Part shown: one piece after another, positions 1-9,551 of the stretch
Numbering within the stretch: position 1 is the stretch's first letter
How the letters are laid out: the number at the start of each line of letters is the position of its first letter
Source of the DNA: Ignavibacteriota bacterium
GTDB lineage: Bacteria; Bacteroidota; Ignavibacteria; Ignavibacteriales; Melioribacteraceae
Direction of reading: 5' to 3'
Assembly: GCA_016716225.1 (NCBI GenBank)
Contig: JADJWT010000001.1
Span: 3,544,501 to 3,608,500 of the forward strand
Length of the DNA stretch: 64,000 nucleotides
Made by a program: the position numbers and the translations under genes
The notes under the pieces: model-generated
Seen by the model: the letters and a program-made list of their open reading frames with translations, nothing else
Told to the model about the DNA's origin: nothing
The model's database searches: none

Positions 1-60
1 CATTGGATTTATATCGGATTTTTTCAATTTATTCTCAATTTTTAATATGTTGTAAATATT

Positions 61-319
61 TAGATATCAAAGCAAATAACGGCGTGGCTCCGTTAGCTAA
101 CGGATAACCCGTCCGCCCAACACAACAATTTTACTTAATAACGAATGGTTTATTTTAAAGAGCAGTTTTTATTTTTCATTTACAAAAACTGCGACTAACT
201 TTTCTGAATTGTACTTCACTTTAACAAAAAACTTTAGTTAAACTTCCAAACCAACTTTTTACAAAATTCCGCCAAGTGAAAACGGCGGTCGGGTTGATTT
301 GTTTGTTATACAAACATTT
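61..319. repeat. Cassette-boundary-like intergenic repeat, copy 1
   Basis: This gene-free stretch contains the perfect palindrome CCGTTAGCTAACGG at 90-103. Read on the minus strand, an AACCCGACCGCC arm just after the stop of the next gene is nearly complementary to GGCGGACGGGTT at about 101-113, so the whole stretch can fold into a long imperfect hairpin. A homologous stretch lies at 1735-1930, on the other side of the first gene, sharing the palindrome, the TAACAAACAAATC segment and a central GTGAAGT segment. This resembles integron attC sites or similar cassette borders, but canonical R'/R'' core boxes are not perfect. The first 60 bases show nothing I can assign. Confidence 0.5.
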
Positions 320-1717
320 TTATTTTAATAATAATAATTTTTTTGTATCAGTATATCCACTTGTCTGCATTTTATATAAATAAATTCCACTTGATAATTT
401 TGAACCATCAAATTCTAAACTATAACTTCCAACTCCTTTTTCTTCATTTATTAACGTTAATATCTCATTTCCCAAAAGGTCATATATTTTTATACTCACT
501 TTTGTTTGATTAGGAATTGAGTACTCAATTATTGTTTTAGGATTAAATGGATTTGGATAATTTTGTAATAACTTGAATATTTCTATTTTATTTTTTTCAT
601 CAATATTTGATGTTATATTTTTATAATAGAAACTACAGCTCGCACAAATCATTAAAAGATTATTTCCATTTTTATCTTTAAATTTATACTCATAATCAAG
701 TGGTTTCCAAATGCTGCCATCCCAAAATTCTGATTCAAATTGTATAATATTATTATTTGCATCAAATGTTTGTACAAATCTTGCACTATTTACCCAATTT
801 TCACCGTCCCAATGTTCTTTTAGATATGAAATATTATTCCCATTTTCATCATATTCATATAACTCTTTGTAAGTATAATTCCAGCCAGTATCATTACTTT
901 CCTCATATAAAGTTGATTGAAGAAAATTATTGATATTATAATTATTTGTTTTCCTTGTCCGATTATAGAAGTTCTGTCCATCGGAATATTCTTCAACTAT
1001 AATTGAGTCTTTTCCAGAATTTGCATATTGAAATGTTGTTTTCCAATTTGATTGCCAATCTTCTCCATTCCATAAATAAATAATTTCAGATGAAACTTTA
1101 TCGGACTGATAAACAAAAATATTTTTGGAAATTTTACTCCAGTTTTCATTGTTCCAATCTTGATATTCTATTGATACTAATTGATCTAATTCATTATAAG
1201 AATATAATTTTTGAGTAGAATTTTCCAATTTGTTATCATTCCAATTTTCATATAAAATAATATCTGTTTTTCCATTTGGGTTTAGAACATAAGTTGTTCT
1301 AGACTCTTTTACCCATTCTTGATTTACCCATCCTTCAAGTAGATATAAAATTAAATGGTTATCATTATTATAAGAAAAAGATTTTCGCCAAATAAATACG
1401 TTATTCCTTTCATATATTTCTGAAATTATATTGTTATTAAAATCATAACTAAATTGTTTTCTAACTGTTTGTGGTCCATTATACAAATCATACTGCTCAA
1501 TCGTAAGATTTTTTAACAAACCATTTTCATAATAATCCAGTTTATATTGTTGAGGATTTTCTACTTGCCTTACTAAATAAATACTATCAACAATGGAATT
1601 TGCTTGAATTGAATTATAACTATCAAATTTATTTTGACCTAAACCACTGTTAAACGAAAGAACAAAAATTGTAAAGCTAATTAATGTCCAAAATATTTCT
1701 TTAATAATTATTTTCAT
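320..1717 (-). CDS. T9SS-exported repeat protein (YD-like W-rich repeats)
   Basis: A 465-residue secreted protein. Residues 1-27 form a signal peptide. Residues of roughly 50-370 consist of degenerate repeats of about 40 residues with the pattern W-x-N-x-x-W followed by Y-x-Y-D-x-N-x-N, reminiscent of RHS/YD-type strands. The last 80 residues are a T9SS type-A sorting domain starting at YPNPFNP and ending SGIYLYKMQ...KKLLLLK. By family knowledge the domain directs export through the outer membrane by T9SS and possible surface attachment. The substrate or partner is unknown. It is paralogous to the gene at 3241-4773. It is bracketed by two homologous cassette-like repeats, so it may have been acquired or duplicated as a unit. 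Its own promoter must lie in the 1735-1930 spacer. Confidence 0.85.
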   Translation of the reverse strand: MKIIIKEIFWTLISFTIFVLSFNSGLGQNKFDSYNSIQANSIVDSIYLVRQVENPQQYKLDYYENGLLKNLTIEQYDLYNGPQTVRKQFSYDFNNNIISEIYERNNVFIWRKSFSYNNDNHLILYLLEGWVNQEWVKESRTTYVLNPNGKTDIILYENWNDNKLENSTQKLYSYNELDQLVSIEYQDWNNENWSKISKNIFVYQSDKVSSEIIYLWNGEDWQSNWKTTFQYANSGKDSIIVEEYSDGQNFYNRTRKTNNYNINNFLQSTLYEESNDTGWNYTYKELYEYDENGNNISYLKEHWDGENWVNSARFVQTFDANNNIIQFESEFWDGSIWKPLDYEYKFKDKNGNNLLMICASCSFYYKNITSNIDEKNKIEIFKLLQNYPNPFNPKTIIEYSIPNQTKVSIKIYDLLGNEILTLINEEKGVGSYSLEFDGSKLSSGIYLYKMQTSGYTDTKKLLLLK

Positions 1718-1734
1718 ATTTCACCTTATTTGTT

Positions 1735-1930
1735 TGTATTACCGCGATGCTCCGTTATCCGTTAGCTGACGGATTTCTAAATTGCACTTCACTTTTACAA
1801 AATATTTAAATGAACTTTCATACTTTCTATTTACAAACCAAACCCAAACTAGCGAAGCAGCTTGCCCCAATTCATCGGGGGTCGGGTTGCCAACTCGCTT
1901 GTTTTAACGGGGATTTGTTTGTTAGGTTTC
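1735..1930. repeat. Cassette-boundary-like intergenic repeat, copy 2
   Basis: Homologous to 61-319 and in the same orientation. It carries CCGTTAGCTGACGG at 1759-1772, a CGGGGGTCGGGTTG block near 1877, and on the minus strand an ACCTAAC heptamer that fits the integron R'' core (RYYYAAC) immediately after the barrel gene. It also contains several short inverted segments. It separates two unrelated minus-strand units. Cassette-border function is an inference; the shared sequence between the two copies is directly visible. Confidence 0.5.
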
Positions 1931-1932
1931 AT

Positions 1933-2433
1933 CTAAAAATAAATGGATAAAAATATTATTGTTGCCGTATTAATATTTACTTCATCAGGATTGCCAAATC
2001 TTAATGATTTAATATCTGAAATACTGAAATTTAATTGTGTTTCAATTCCAAAACTAAACTGTTCGTCAATAAAATATTCACCACCACCAAGTAACCCAAC
2101 CAAATAATCAGTAACAGCATCACCTTTTTCCGGTGTGGAATTTAAGTAAATAGCCCGACCCCCTAAAAATGGTTTTACAACTCCTTGGGTGAGATAAATT
2201 TTGGGAGCTATTGATAGATGTAATTCGGTATAATTATTACCAAAACTTGCTATTCCTACTCCTGGAGATAATGTAAATTGATCACCAATTCGTATTGGGA
2301 ACAATATATCTAATTGTGCGCCTGAAAATGATGCAGTCAGCCCAAATGAGTGTTTTGCTGATTCCTGTGCATAAGTACTTGTTAAAATAATAAATAAAAA
2401 GAGTATGGTTTGCTTACAGTATTTCTTCTTCAT
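1933..2433 (-). CDS. Small outer-membrane beta-barrel-like protein
   Basis: About 166 residues. I choose the ATG at 2433, which has AAGGGA just upstream, over a TTG four codons earlier. An N-terminal signal peptide ends near TYAQ. The rest alternates hydrophobic and polar residues with many Gly and aromatic residues (for example LVGLLGGGEYFI) and ends in an aromatic residue (IYF), which is typical of outer-membrane barrels of the OmpW/OmpX-like size class. The stop of the upstream lipoprotein gene lies 8 bases before this start, so the two are very probably co-transcribed. Specific function is not recognisable. Confidence 0.7.
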   Translation of the reverse strand: MKKKYCKQTILFLFIILTSTYAQESAKHSFGLTASFSGAQLDILFPIRIGDQFTLSPGVGIASFGNNYTELHLSIAPKIYLTQGVVKPFLGGRAIYLNSTPEKGDAVTDYLVGLLGGGEYFIDEQFSFGIETQLNFSISDIKSLRFGNPDEVNINTATIIFLSIYF

Positions 2434-2441
2434 AATTCCCT

Positions 2442-3008
2442 TCAAAAATGATTATTTATAATTATTAAATTTCTCCACATTAGTTGATTATCAACCCGGA
2501 TATAAACTCTATAAACTCCATCTGGATAATTATTTGCCTCAAAGCTTTGTTGATATGTGCCTGGTGCAAGTTTTCTATTAAGTAGATAGTTCTCTGAATT
2601 TATATTGTTCGTGTTAATTAGATAACTGTTTGAATAAAGAATCTTCAATTCTGTTATGCTTTCGTCTAACTTCCCTCTTACTATCCATATTTTAACATTA
2701 GCTGTTCTATTTAAAGAAAAACTAATCTGAGTTAAGTAATTAAATGGATTTGGATAAGGAGCATAAATTTTGGTATATAATGGAAGTCCTGATCCAGTAT
2801 CCGAATCATGGGCTGCTTCCAGTTCAATTTCTCCCTTTTCATTTGGAGTTCCAATAATGCCAATAGGTTCTGGTGATTCTTCACCAGTGCGAATAATTCC
2901 TTTAATAACGGGAACTTCATTTCCTAAATAGTAATAATCATTTTCATCAGTGGGATTTGAACAAAAAGCAATGACTATACTTATTAAAACTAGAAATATT
3001 ATTCTCAT
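2442..3008 (-). CDS. Lipoprotein with a T9SS-sorting-like C-terminal domain
   Basis: 188 residues. The N-terminus is a lipoprotein signal: a hydrophobic stretch ending in the lipobox-like IAFC with the cysteine at residue 16 or so. From about residue 83 the sequence contains YPNPFN followed by a fold like a T9SS sorting domain: an AxVKIWI strand, and a C-terminal GVYRVYIRVDN...LII segment. The motif lacks the usual final P and the basic KKMLLLK end, so it may be a domain that kept the fold but lost the sorting signal. It is the first gene of a two-gene unit with the barrel protein at 1933. Function unknown; combining a lipid anchor and this domain is unusual. Confidence 0.65.
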   Translation of the reverse strand: MRIIFLVLISIVIAFCSNPTDENDYYYLGNEVPVIKGIIRTGEESPEPIGIIGTPNEKGEIELEAAHDSDTGSGLPLYTKIYAPYPNPFNYLTQISFSLNRTANVKIWIVRGKLDESITELKILYSNSYLINTNNINSENYLLNRKLAPGTYQQSFEANNYPDGVYRVYIRVDNQLMWRNLIIINNHF

Positions 3009-3240
3009 TAAATCACCTTTCTTATTAGAAACATAATAGAGTTACGATTAAACTACTGTCCAAGTACGAATTCAGTAATAAAATTAATACCAATAATTAT
3101 TTATAAACTTTTCTTAAAACTATTCAGATTTAGAAACTTAAAATGAAAAAACAATTATTAAAAATTCACAAAACATAAATGCAAAATGGTATTTGCTAAA
3201 TCAATCTCATTTTTTTTAGTTTGTTATTTATACAATAATT

Positions 3241-4773
3241 TTATTTAACTAAAAGTAACTTTTTTATATCTGAAAATTTGTTGACTTGTAGTCTGTAAAA
3301 ATATATTCCACTAGCTAAACTTGATGCATCAAAATCAACTTGATAATTACCTCTACTTTTTATTTCATTTACTAATGTTTTAATTTCTTTTCCAAGTATA
3401 TCATAAATCTTAATTGTTACTTGTTCTTGTTTTGGTATTGAATATTTTATTGTTGTAGTTGGATTAAATGGATTGGGATAATTTTGAAATAGTTTATATT
3501 CTTTCACAATATCTTTTTCAATATTTACCATAATAGTGGAATAGTGTAAAATTATTTCACCGCCAATAAAATTATATTCTGTCGCAAGACTATCTTTGAT
3601 TAATAACGATTCATCAACAAGCCCCCAATTTCCACCACTAAACATTTCTGCTCTTCTATTTACCAACAGATTATTTTCGTTATAATCATAGATGAATTTC
3701 TTAAAATCTGACCAATTATTTGATGTCCATGATTGCTGTAGTTCATAAGTAATCTGACTATTTGTATTATAGTCATAAGTAATTAAGTTTATATTTTGTA
3801 ATTCTCCAAGTCCACCTTTTGTTATCAATGAATCCAAATTATTGTTTTCATCAAATATTTTTGCTTTTTCTTGAAATAAAGTCCAAGCATTTTCATACCA
3901 TATTTCTTTCGTTTCGATTATTTTTTTTATTGAATTAGAATAGATATATTTTTCTTTATTTGTAAAATCGATGCCATTCCATACTTGATAAATTTCTTCA
4001 ATCAATTCATTATTGTCATTAAATGAGTATATTTTTTTATCTCCTCTCGAAATGGTTCCATCGATAGTATAAAGGTATGTATACAGTATCAGATTATTAT
4101 TCTCATCATATTCATTTTCGGTCTTTGCTTCAATAAAAATGTTATTTATGTTCCAAAGTTCACTTGATGTAATTAAATTATCAGATTCATATAAATTGAT
4201 CTTTTTATAATTCTCAACCCAATTGTTATTTATCCAATCATATTGGTATAGCTCAATAATTTGAGAATTAAGATTTCTTATTGTAGTTGTTTTATGGGTA
4301 TTAGTCCACAAACTATCAATTTTCGTTTGACTTATTGTAACTTCACCATTTGTTAAGAATTCTGTCGTTGTTCGCGTATTCTTTGTTTTGCTTTCAATAA
4401 TTCTATTTATTTCTCTATTCACATCGTCATAACCATAATATGTAGTGCTCCATAACTGCCATTGACCATCCAGCCAATTTTCTGCTGTTAATTGGATTCT
4501 ATTCATTCTTTCATCATATTTTTCTGATGTTCTATAATGATTATGCCATGTTGAACCATTAAATCTTTTTTCAATTGTTTGAACTATATAACCTTTATTG
4601 TTTCGTTTATATAATATCTTTGAATGTGAATCATATTCCCCATAAATTTCCACACTATCAATGAAGTAAAGGGCATTGTCAAAAACATCTATATATTTGT
4701 TTTTAATTTCTTGGGCATAAACGATACTAAAAGAACACAAAATAATAAATTGAAGAGTGATGACTTTTTTCAA
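3241..4773 (-). CDS. T9SS-exported repeat protein (YD-like W-rich repeats)
   Basis: 510 residues, a paralogue of the 320-1717 protein. A signal peptide ends at VYAQ (residue 20). The central region to about residue 400 repeats the W-x-N-N-x-W ... Y-x-Y/E-N-x-N pattern roughly eight times. The last 80 residues are a type-A T9SS domain beginning YPNPFNPTTT and ending KKLLLVK. Role is unknown; such repeat proteins are predicted to be extracellular. It is followed downstream by a separate lipoprotein/barrel unit and preceded by 30 bases to the Ycf48-like gene at 4804, so 4804-6885 and this gene are probably one operon with the Ycf48-like gene first. A 232-base gap lies 3' of it without visible genes. 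Confidence 0.85.
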   Translation of the reverse strand: MKKVITLQFIILCSFSIVYAQEIKNKYIDVFDNALYFIDSVEIYGEYDSHSKILYKRNNKGYIVQTIEKRFNGSTWHNHYRTSEKYDERMNRIQLTAENWLDGQWQLWSTTYYGYDDVNREINRIIESKTKNTRTTTEFLTNGEVTISQTKIDSLWTNTHKTTTIRNLNSQIIELYQYDWINNNWVENYKKINLYESDNLITSSELWNINNIFIEAKTENEYDENNNLILYTYLYTIDGTISRGDKKIYSFNDNNELIEEIYQVWNGIDFTNKEKYIYSNSIKKIIETKEIWYENAWTLFQEKAKIFDENNNLDSLITKGGLGELQNINLITYDYNTNSQITYELQQSWTSNNWSDFKKFIYDYNENNLLVNRRAEMFSGGNWGLVDESLLIKDSLATEYNFIGGEIILHYSTIMVNIEKDIVKEYKLFQNYPNPFNPTTTIKYSIPKQEQVTIKIYDILGKEIKTLVNEIKSRGNYQVDFDASSLASGIYFYRLQVNKFSDIKKLLLVK

Positions 4774-4803
4774 AAATCCCTCATTTTAATTAAAGTGATA
4801 ATA

Positions 4804-6885
4804 TTATTTTAAAATTAGTAGCTTTTTTGTTATTACATTATTTGAAGAAATCAAACTATAAAAATATATCCCGCTCGATAGATCACTTCCATCAAATTTA
4901 TATTTATAATTTCCCATATTTTGAGTTTCGTTTATAAGAATTTTTACAAGTTCACCAATTGAATTGTAGATAACTAGTTTTATATGTGAAGATTTGGGTA
5001 ATGAATATTCTATTGTTGTTGTTGGATTAAATGGATTAGGATAATTTTGTTCTAATCTTACATTTGCATGAGTTAATTTTGAAGTAACTTTTATATCTGT
5101 TATTTTATCTATGTCAATTTCAAGTAAACGACCCAGATCATCAAATCCCCATATTTTATTTTCACTTGCTCTTAATTCATTAATATTTGAAAAATCGATA
5201 ATATTGTTAAAAGTTAATCCACCGTCTTTTGTGTATTTAATTGAAGCTGGACCAGTTATGAAATCTCCTAATAAAAACCCTATTTTTTCATCAATAAATA
5301 ATAATTGTTTTATCTGAAATTCTATATTTTCATTAACAATTTCCCAAGTTAAGCCAGAATTATTAGTTTTATATAAATCATTTTCATTTACAATCCAACC
5401 GATATTTGCATTGATAAATTGAATGTCTTTAACATAAAATTCGAGTTCATTACTTTCCCAAGTTTTTCCTCCATCGGAAGAATGATGCACAATTGTAATA
5501 TCTGTTTCTAAAGGATTATCAAGAAGCCATAAATTCATACTATCTAAAATTTCAGAATCATAAGTGTATAGTTCAGTAATAGTTTCCCAATTTAAACCGC
5601 CATCAGTAGTTTTTAGCAAATTAGAATAATCTTCGAATGCAAACCCAATTTGCGAAGAAACAAATTTTAACTCTTTATTGGAATATTTTTGAAATGGGTA
5701 AGTAATTTGCCAAGAATTTCCTGCATCGATTGATCTGACAAACTCACCATTTATTCCCGTTAAATAAACATTTTTTTCGTTCGGATAAGAAACACTTGAA
5801 ATATCAAAAGAAAATAAATCTAATTTATTCCAGTTAATTCCATTATCTGAAGTCATTAGAATTAAGCCATTTGAACCAACAATCAATCCATTATTTTCAT
5901 CACAAAAATCAATATCAGTAATTGTTGAATTAGTAAATGACTTACTTATTTCTTTCCAATGATTAATTGTACCATAAAATATTTTTCCATGATGATTTTC
6001 TTCACCAACAATCCAAAACTTTTCAGCACAAATAGAAATTCCATTGAAAGCTTCACAAGTTATATTTTCTCCAAACCATATTTTACCTCCGTCATTTGTA
6101 TATCTAAATAAATTATTAGACCCTAATGCTATAGCATTTAATGAATCAATTACTACCAAATCTTTATATTTTTGACCTACAACACTGTCTTGAAGTTTCC
6201 AAGATTCCCCACCATCAATAGTTTTATAGATTCTTCCTTCATTTGAATACAGACCTGCGGAAACTAAAAATCCAATTTGATTATTTACAAAACTTATTTT
6301 TCTATGCCAAATAAATTTCATATAGTGAACTAATTTCCAAGATTCACCTCCATTGGAAGTTTTATAAATTTCACCAATTGTATTTCCAAACCAGCCGTTT
6401 AATGAATCAATAAAAAATATTGTTGATGCCCATCCTGAAGTATGAATTTTATTACTCCAATTAATTCCACCATTCGTTGATTTATATACTCCTTGTATTC
6501 CTGTCACAAACAATACATTTTCTGAAACTACATATAAATCAGTCCAACCATAATCAACCGGGCTATAGTTTGTCCAACTATTCCCACCATCAATAGTTTT
6601 TAAAATTGGTGAATCTAATCCATCTCCTACAATCCAGCCGATATTCTCATCTATAAAAGATACTTTTTGCAGATTAGAATAGACTGGCATATTTAATGGC
6701 ACCCATGAATCTCCACCGTTTGTTGTTTTTAGACATGTACTATTTTGTCCGACTGACCAACCTATTAAAGAATCAATAAAAAATATATCATTTAGCGGGT
6801 AAGCGGATGGACGTGAATTATTCCAGCTATATTGAGCATTTATTATAATTGGTATTGTTATTAAAAGTAAAATAAATTTTTTCAT
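4804..6885 (-). CDS. T9SS-exported Ycf48/BNR-like beta-propeller protein
   Basis: 693 residues with a signal peptide ending INAQ. At least twelve T-x-D/N-G-G-x-x-W boxes (for example TTNGGDSW, TIDGGNSW, TSNGGESW, SSDGGKTW) are spaced about 45 residues apart between residues 45 and 590, the hallmark of the BNR/Ycf48-like propeller family. A type-A sorting domain starting NYPNPFNPTTT occupies the last 80 residues. Such propellers are generic binding scaffolds; in this phylum they are commonly secreted and have no assigned ligand. It is probably the first gene of a two-gene unit with 3241-4773. A tandem TACGTA-type motif lies 50-86 bases upstream of its start and may control it. Confidence 0.88.
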   Translation of the reverse strand: MKKFILLLITIPIIINAQYSWNNSRPSAYPLNDIFFIDSLIGWSVGQNSTCLKTTNGGDSWVPLNMPVYSNLQKVSFIDENIGWIVGDGLDSPILKTIDGGNSWTNYSPVDYGWTDLYVVSENVLFVTGIQGVYKSTNGGINWSNKIHTSGWASTIFFIDSLNGWFGNTIGEIYKTSNGGESWKLVHYMKFIWHRKISFVNNQIGFLVSAGLYSNEGRIYKTIDGGESWKLQDSVVGQKYKDLVVIDSLNAIALGSNNLFRYTNDGGKIWFGENITCEAFNGISICAEKFWIVGEENHHGKIFYGTINHWKEISKSFTNSTITDIDFCDENNGLIVGSNGLILMTSDNGINWNKLDLFSFDISSVSYPNEKNVYLTGINGEFVRSIDAGNSWQITYPFQKYSNKELKFVSSQIGFAFEDYSNLLKTTDGGLNWETITELYTYDSEILDSMNLWLLDNPLETDITIVHHSSDGGKTWESNELEFYVKDIQFINANIGWIVNENDLYKTNNSGLTWEIVNENIEFQIKQLLFIDEKIGFLLGDFITGPASIKYTKDGGLTFNNIIDFSNINELRASENKIWGFDDLGRLLEIDIDKITDIKVTSKLTHANVRLEQNYPNPFNPTTTIEYSLPKSSHIKLVIYNSIGELVKILINETQNMGNYKYKFDGSDLSSGIYFYSLISSNNVITKKLLILK

Positions 6886-6935
6886 AATTTATTAAAATAT
6901 CTAATGTATAAATTTAATATAAGAGATTTTCAACT

Positions 6936-6971
6936 ATTTGTAAATACGTATAAAAACGTACAAAGTAAAAT
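6936..6971. promoter_or_regulatory. Tandem TACGTA-type motif, copy 1
   Basis: Contains a near-perfect tandem of the 10-mer TAAATACGTA, bounded by TTGTA and TACAA so that it is also a partial inverted repeat. It sits about 50 bases upstream of the Ycf48-like gene. The same arrangement occurs at 9516 and, more weakly, at 53491. It could bind a dimeric regulator; this is inference. The surrounding gap 6886-7376 also holds the relic at 7135-7290. Confidence 0.4.
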
Positions 6972-7134
6972 TTCTAATATCCGGAAAGCTCGCAATTGAT
7001 AAAGGAAAAATTCCGTATTAGTAGATTTGTGTAAATGTTTAATAAATAGGTTTAATTAAATGCTTTTGAACGTAACGAAATATCATTTAATTGTTCAAAA
7101 ATTATTGTTAATTTATTAACATATTCCGAAAGGA

Positions 7135-7290
7135 AAATTGAACTCTTCGAGAAAATGATCGAACAATTGAAAGTCAATCTCAAAAAGGCAAAAACATATG
7201 ATGTTCATTAACTAACGGAACAAAACTTGACTATTACTTCATCAAATTTTTCTGTTAAATTTAAGAATAGATTTCATTATTTAAAATAAC
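7135..7290 (+). repeat. Dispersed relic sequence, copy A
   Basis: The plus strand carries an open frame ending with the residues ...EKMIEQLKVNLKKAK and a stop at 7209-7211, followed by non-coding sequence whose translation contains SSNFSVKFKNRF. The same sequence, about three quarters identical by eye, occurs in reverse orientation at 45574-45720. The last segment resembles the C-terminus of the IS256-type transposase relic at 38.7 kb (QNW...SNFSVYFKDRF). I read both as remnants of a mobile element or of a gene adjoining one. Confidence 0.45.
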
Positions 7291-7376
7291 TCAATTTTCC
7301 ACTTATACCAAAAACTTTACACTCTCATAACAAAAGAAAATGTTTTTGCCGTATCAAAATATCATTTGGATAAATA

Positions 7377-9311
7377 TTATCTTTTATTTTCTTTAAAAAA
7401 CTGAATTGATTTTTTTAAAATAAATTCAACATTTCTATTTTCAGAAATTGAATGATCTTCGTCTTTAATAATGCTAAAACCAAATTTTTTGCCTATTTCT
7501 TCAGCCTCTTCAATAAATTCTTCTGTCTGTGAAACTGGTATCGTTTCATCTTTTTCACCATGAAAGAAATAAATCGGACGTTTAATTTTTTCTATGTTAT
7601 TAATTGGTGAAATACTCTTTAAGAATTCATCTTCATCGCTTGGATCACCAACAGCTGTTTTCCAAAACTCATAATTAAATTCATTATCAAGATCATCAAA
7701 GTAATCAATTATGCTAACAATATCTGTTGGAGAAGCAACCGAGACAGCTGCATTATATAAATCCGGATATTGAATTATACTTTCAATTGCTGCATATCCA
7801 CCGTAACTATGCCCATAAATAAAAATATTGTTGCTATCAGAATAATTTTCTTGAATCAACCACTTAGCCCCATCAGCTATATCATCAACCATTGTTGTAG
7901 AGATTTTTTTAACCCCTGCTAGTAAATGGTCTACTCCATAACCTGTTGAACCTCTAAAGTTCATTCGTAAAACGCCGTAACCTTGATTTGTGAAGAACTG
8001 AACTTCCGGTAAATAACCCCAATAATCTCTAACAAATGGACCTCCATGAGGTAAAATAACGAATGGTATATTCTTATCATTCGTAATGGGTAAATTTAGA
8101 TATCCTTCAATACGGTACCCATCACGTGTTTGGTAGTTTATTGTTTTTGTATAAGAAACTTTATGCTTTAATAAATCCTTTGCAAATGAACAGAATAATA
8201 GTTTTTTATTTTGAATGGTATTAAAAATAAGAATATGACCTGGATCAACATCACTGTATATTTTAACCAATATTATTGATGCATCATTGTTCCAATCAAA
8301 TATATCCGCAAAGTATTCGGGATAATGACTTTTTAATGTATCTTGATAAGCTTTGAATTTTTCACTAAACCATTCAGTATAAGGTTTATCTCTCTCATAT
8401 CGGATTCCAATTAGTTTTTGTTCGGAATCCAAAAAAAGTAATTTGGTATCATTATGAATTGGGTTACCAATATCATATTTACTATCTTCAAGAATTGTAT
8501 CAATATATTCCTTTTTGTTGATATCAAATGAAAGAATTCGCCATCTTGGATTATCAATTGAAGAACTAAAAAAGACAATATTTTCATCATAATCAAAATC
8601 TAAAAAATTCAATTTTTTATTGATAAATGAATTTCCGTCCATATCTAAATTAATAGTATTCTTACTCTCCCATTTTTTATTATTCTTCGTGAAAAATTTG
8701 ATTTTTCCATCATCGTTTTGAATACCAAGTCTCACTATACCTTTTTTGTCTACCAACCATTGATTTATTTTATAATCATTGCCATTTTCAACTTCAACTT
8801 TTTCTCCAGTATATATGTTTAGTTTATAAATTACTGGAAAGTCATCAATTCCTCGAGTTTCTATTAAAATATTCTCAAAATCATCTTTAAGCACATTAAC
8901 CATCTTTGAGGTTTGAATATTATTTAACAGACTTCTTTCACTAAAATAATATTGCTTTTCTTTTTTCCAAATACTCATTAATTGTTCTTTTTCAGTTCCA
9001 TCTGCATTAATTGCATATAATACACCCATTTGCTCATATGATAATCTGTTTTCTGATATCCAATTTAAATTTAAAATAGGATATTTTTCCAATGGGATAT
9101 CACTTTTTAATTTTCCCTGTTCAATATCTGTTATAAATATGGAATAACCTGTAGAACGCTTCCTGACTGATGCCATATACTTTCCACTTCCCGATATAGA
9201 AAATTCATAGTCATTAACCGGATACAATAAATCACTGATAGGAATTTCTTGAGCAAAAGTTAGTGAGTGTAATAGTATAATAAGTACAATATTTTTCTTA
9301 AGTGTGTTCAT
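7377..9311 (-). CDS. S9-family prolyl oligopeptidase / acylaminoacyl-peptidase-like enzyme
   Basis: 644 residues with a signal peptide ending TFAQ, so periplasmic or surface. Residues 25-380 form a propeller-like domain and 395-644 the alpha/beta-hydrolase peptidase domain. The catalytic triad is visible: Ser502 in GHSYGGYA, Asp588 in GEKDETIP and His620 in DEDHS. The HGGP oxyanion motif occurs near residue 425. By family knowledge it cleaves short peptides, often after proline or from an acylated or free N-terminus; the exact specificity cannot be read. It stands alone. A tandem TACGTA motif lies about 205 bases upstream. It is distinct from the second S9 enzyme at 36337. Confidence 0.92.
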   Translation of the reverse strand: MNTLKKNIVLIILLHSLTFAQEIPISDLLYPVNDYEFSISGSGKYMASVRKRSTGYSIFITDIEQGKLKSDIPLEKYPILNLNWISENRLSYEQMGVLYAINADGTEKEQLMSIWKKEKQYYFSERSLLNNIQTSKMVNVLKDDFENILIETRGIDDFPVIYKLNIYTGEKVEVENGNDYKINQWLVDKKGIVRLGIQNDDGKIKFFTKNNKKWESKNTINLDMDGNSFINKKLNFLDFDYDENIVFFSSSIDNPRWRILSFDINKKEYIDTILEDSKYDIGNPIHNDTKLLFLDSEQKLIGIRYERDKPYTEWFSEKFKAYQDTLKSHYPEYFADIFDWNNDASIILVKIYSDVDPGHILIFNTIQNKKLLFCSFAKDLLKHKVSYTKTINYQTRDGYRIEGYLNLPITNDKNIPFVILPHGGPFVRDYWGYLPEVQFFTNQGYGVLRMNFRGSTGYGVDHLLAGVKKISTTMVDDIADGAKWLIQENYSDSNNIFIYGHSYGGYAAIESIIQYPDLYNAAVSVASPTDIVSIIDYFDDLDNEFNYEFWKTAVGDPSDEDEFLKSISPINNIEKIKRPIYFFHGEKDETIPVSQTEEFIEEAEEIGKKFGFSIIKDEDHSISENRNVEFILKKSIQFFKENKR

Positions 9312-9515
9312 GGTTCTATTTTATTTAATTTTGATAATTCATTATTTCCCAGTTTATATCTATGATTTCTTTATAAAAGATTTTAAGAAAAATTAAATTA
9401 TAAATAAATTAATAATACTTTATATAAACTAAATGCGTCATATTAAAAATAAAACTTATTTAATAATCTAATATTTAATTTTATAATTAAGATATAAATT
9501 AGAAGAAAATTATCA

Positions 9516-9551
9516 TTTTGTAAATACGTATAAATACGTACAATGTAAAAT
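9516..9551. promoter_or_regulatory. Tandem TACGTA-type motif, copy 2
   Basis: This copy has two exact tandem units of TAAATACGTA (20 bases) followed by CAATGTAAAATT, nearly the same as the copy at 6936. It lies upstream of the S9 peptidase gene. In both copies the motif precedes a minus-strand gene, and flanking bases (TTTG before, GTAAAATT after) are also conserved, which argues against chance. Confidence 0.42.

Noticed and set aside
1..60. Possible start of a minus-strand gene at base 3
   Set aside because: A CAT at the very edge gives an ATG, but there is no ribosome site or coding sequence to judge.
61..319. Confirmed integron attC site
   Set aside because: Strong hairpins and palindromes are present, but the R'/R'' cores deviate from consensus and no integrase is seen, so only an attC-like label is used.
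7060..7120. Plus-strand ATG opening toward relic A
   Set aside because: The ATG frame stops after 19 codons; the conserved relic peptide is in another frame.
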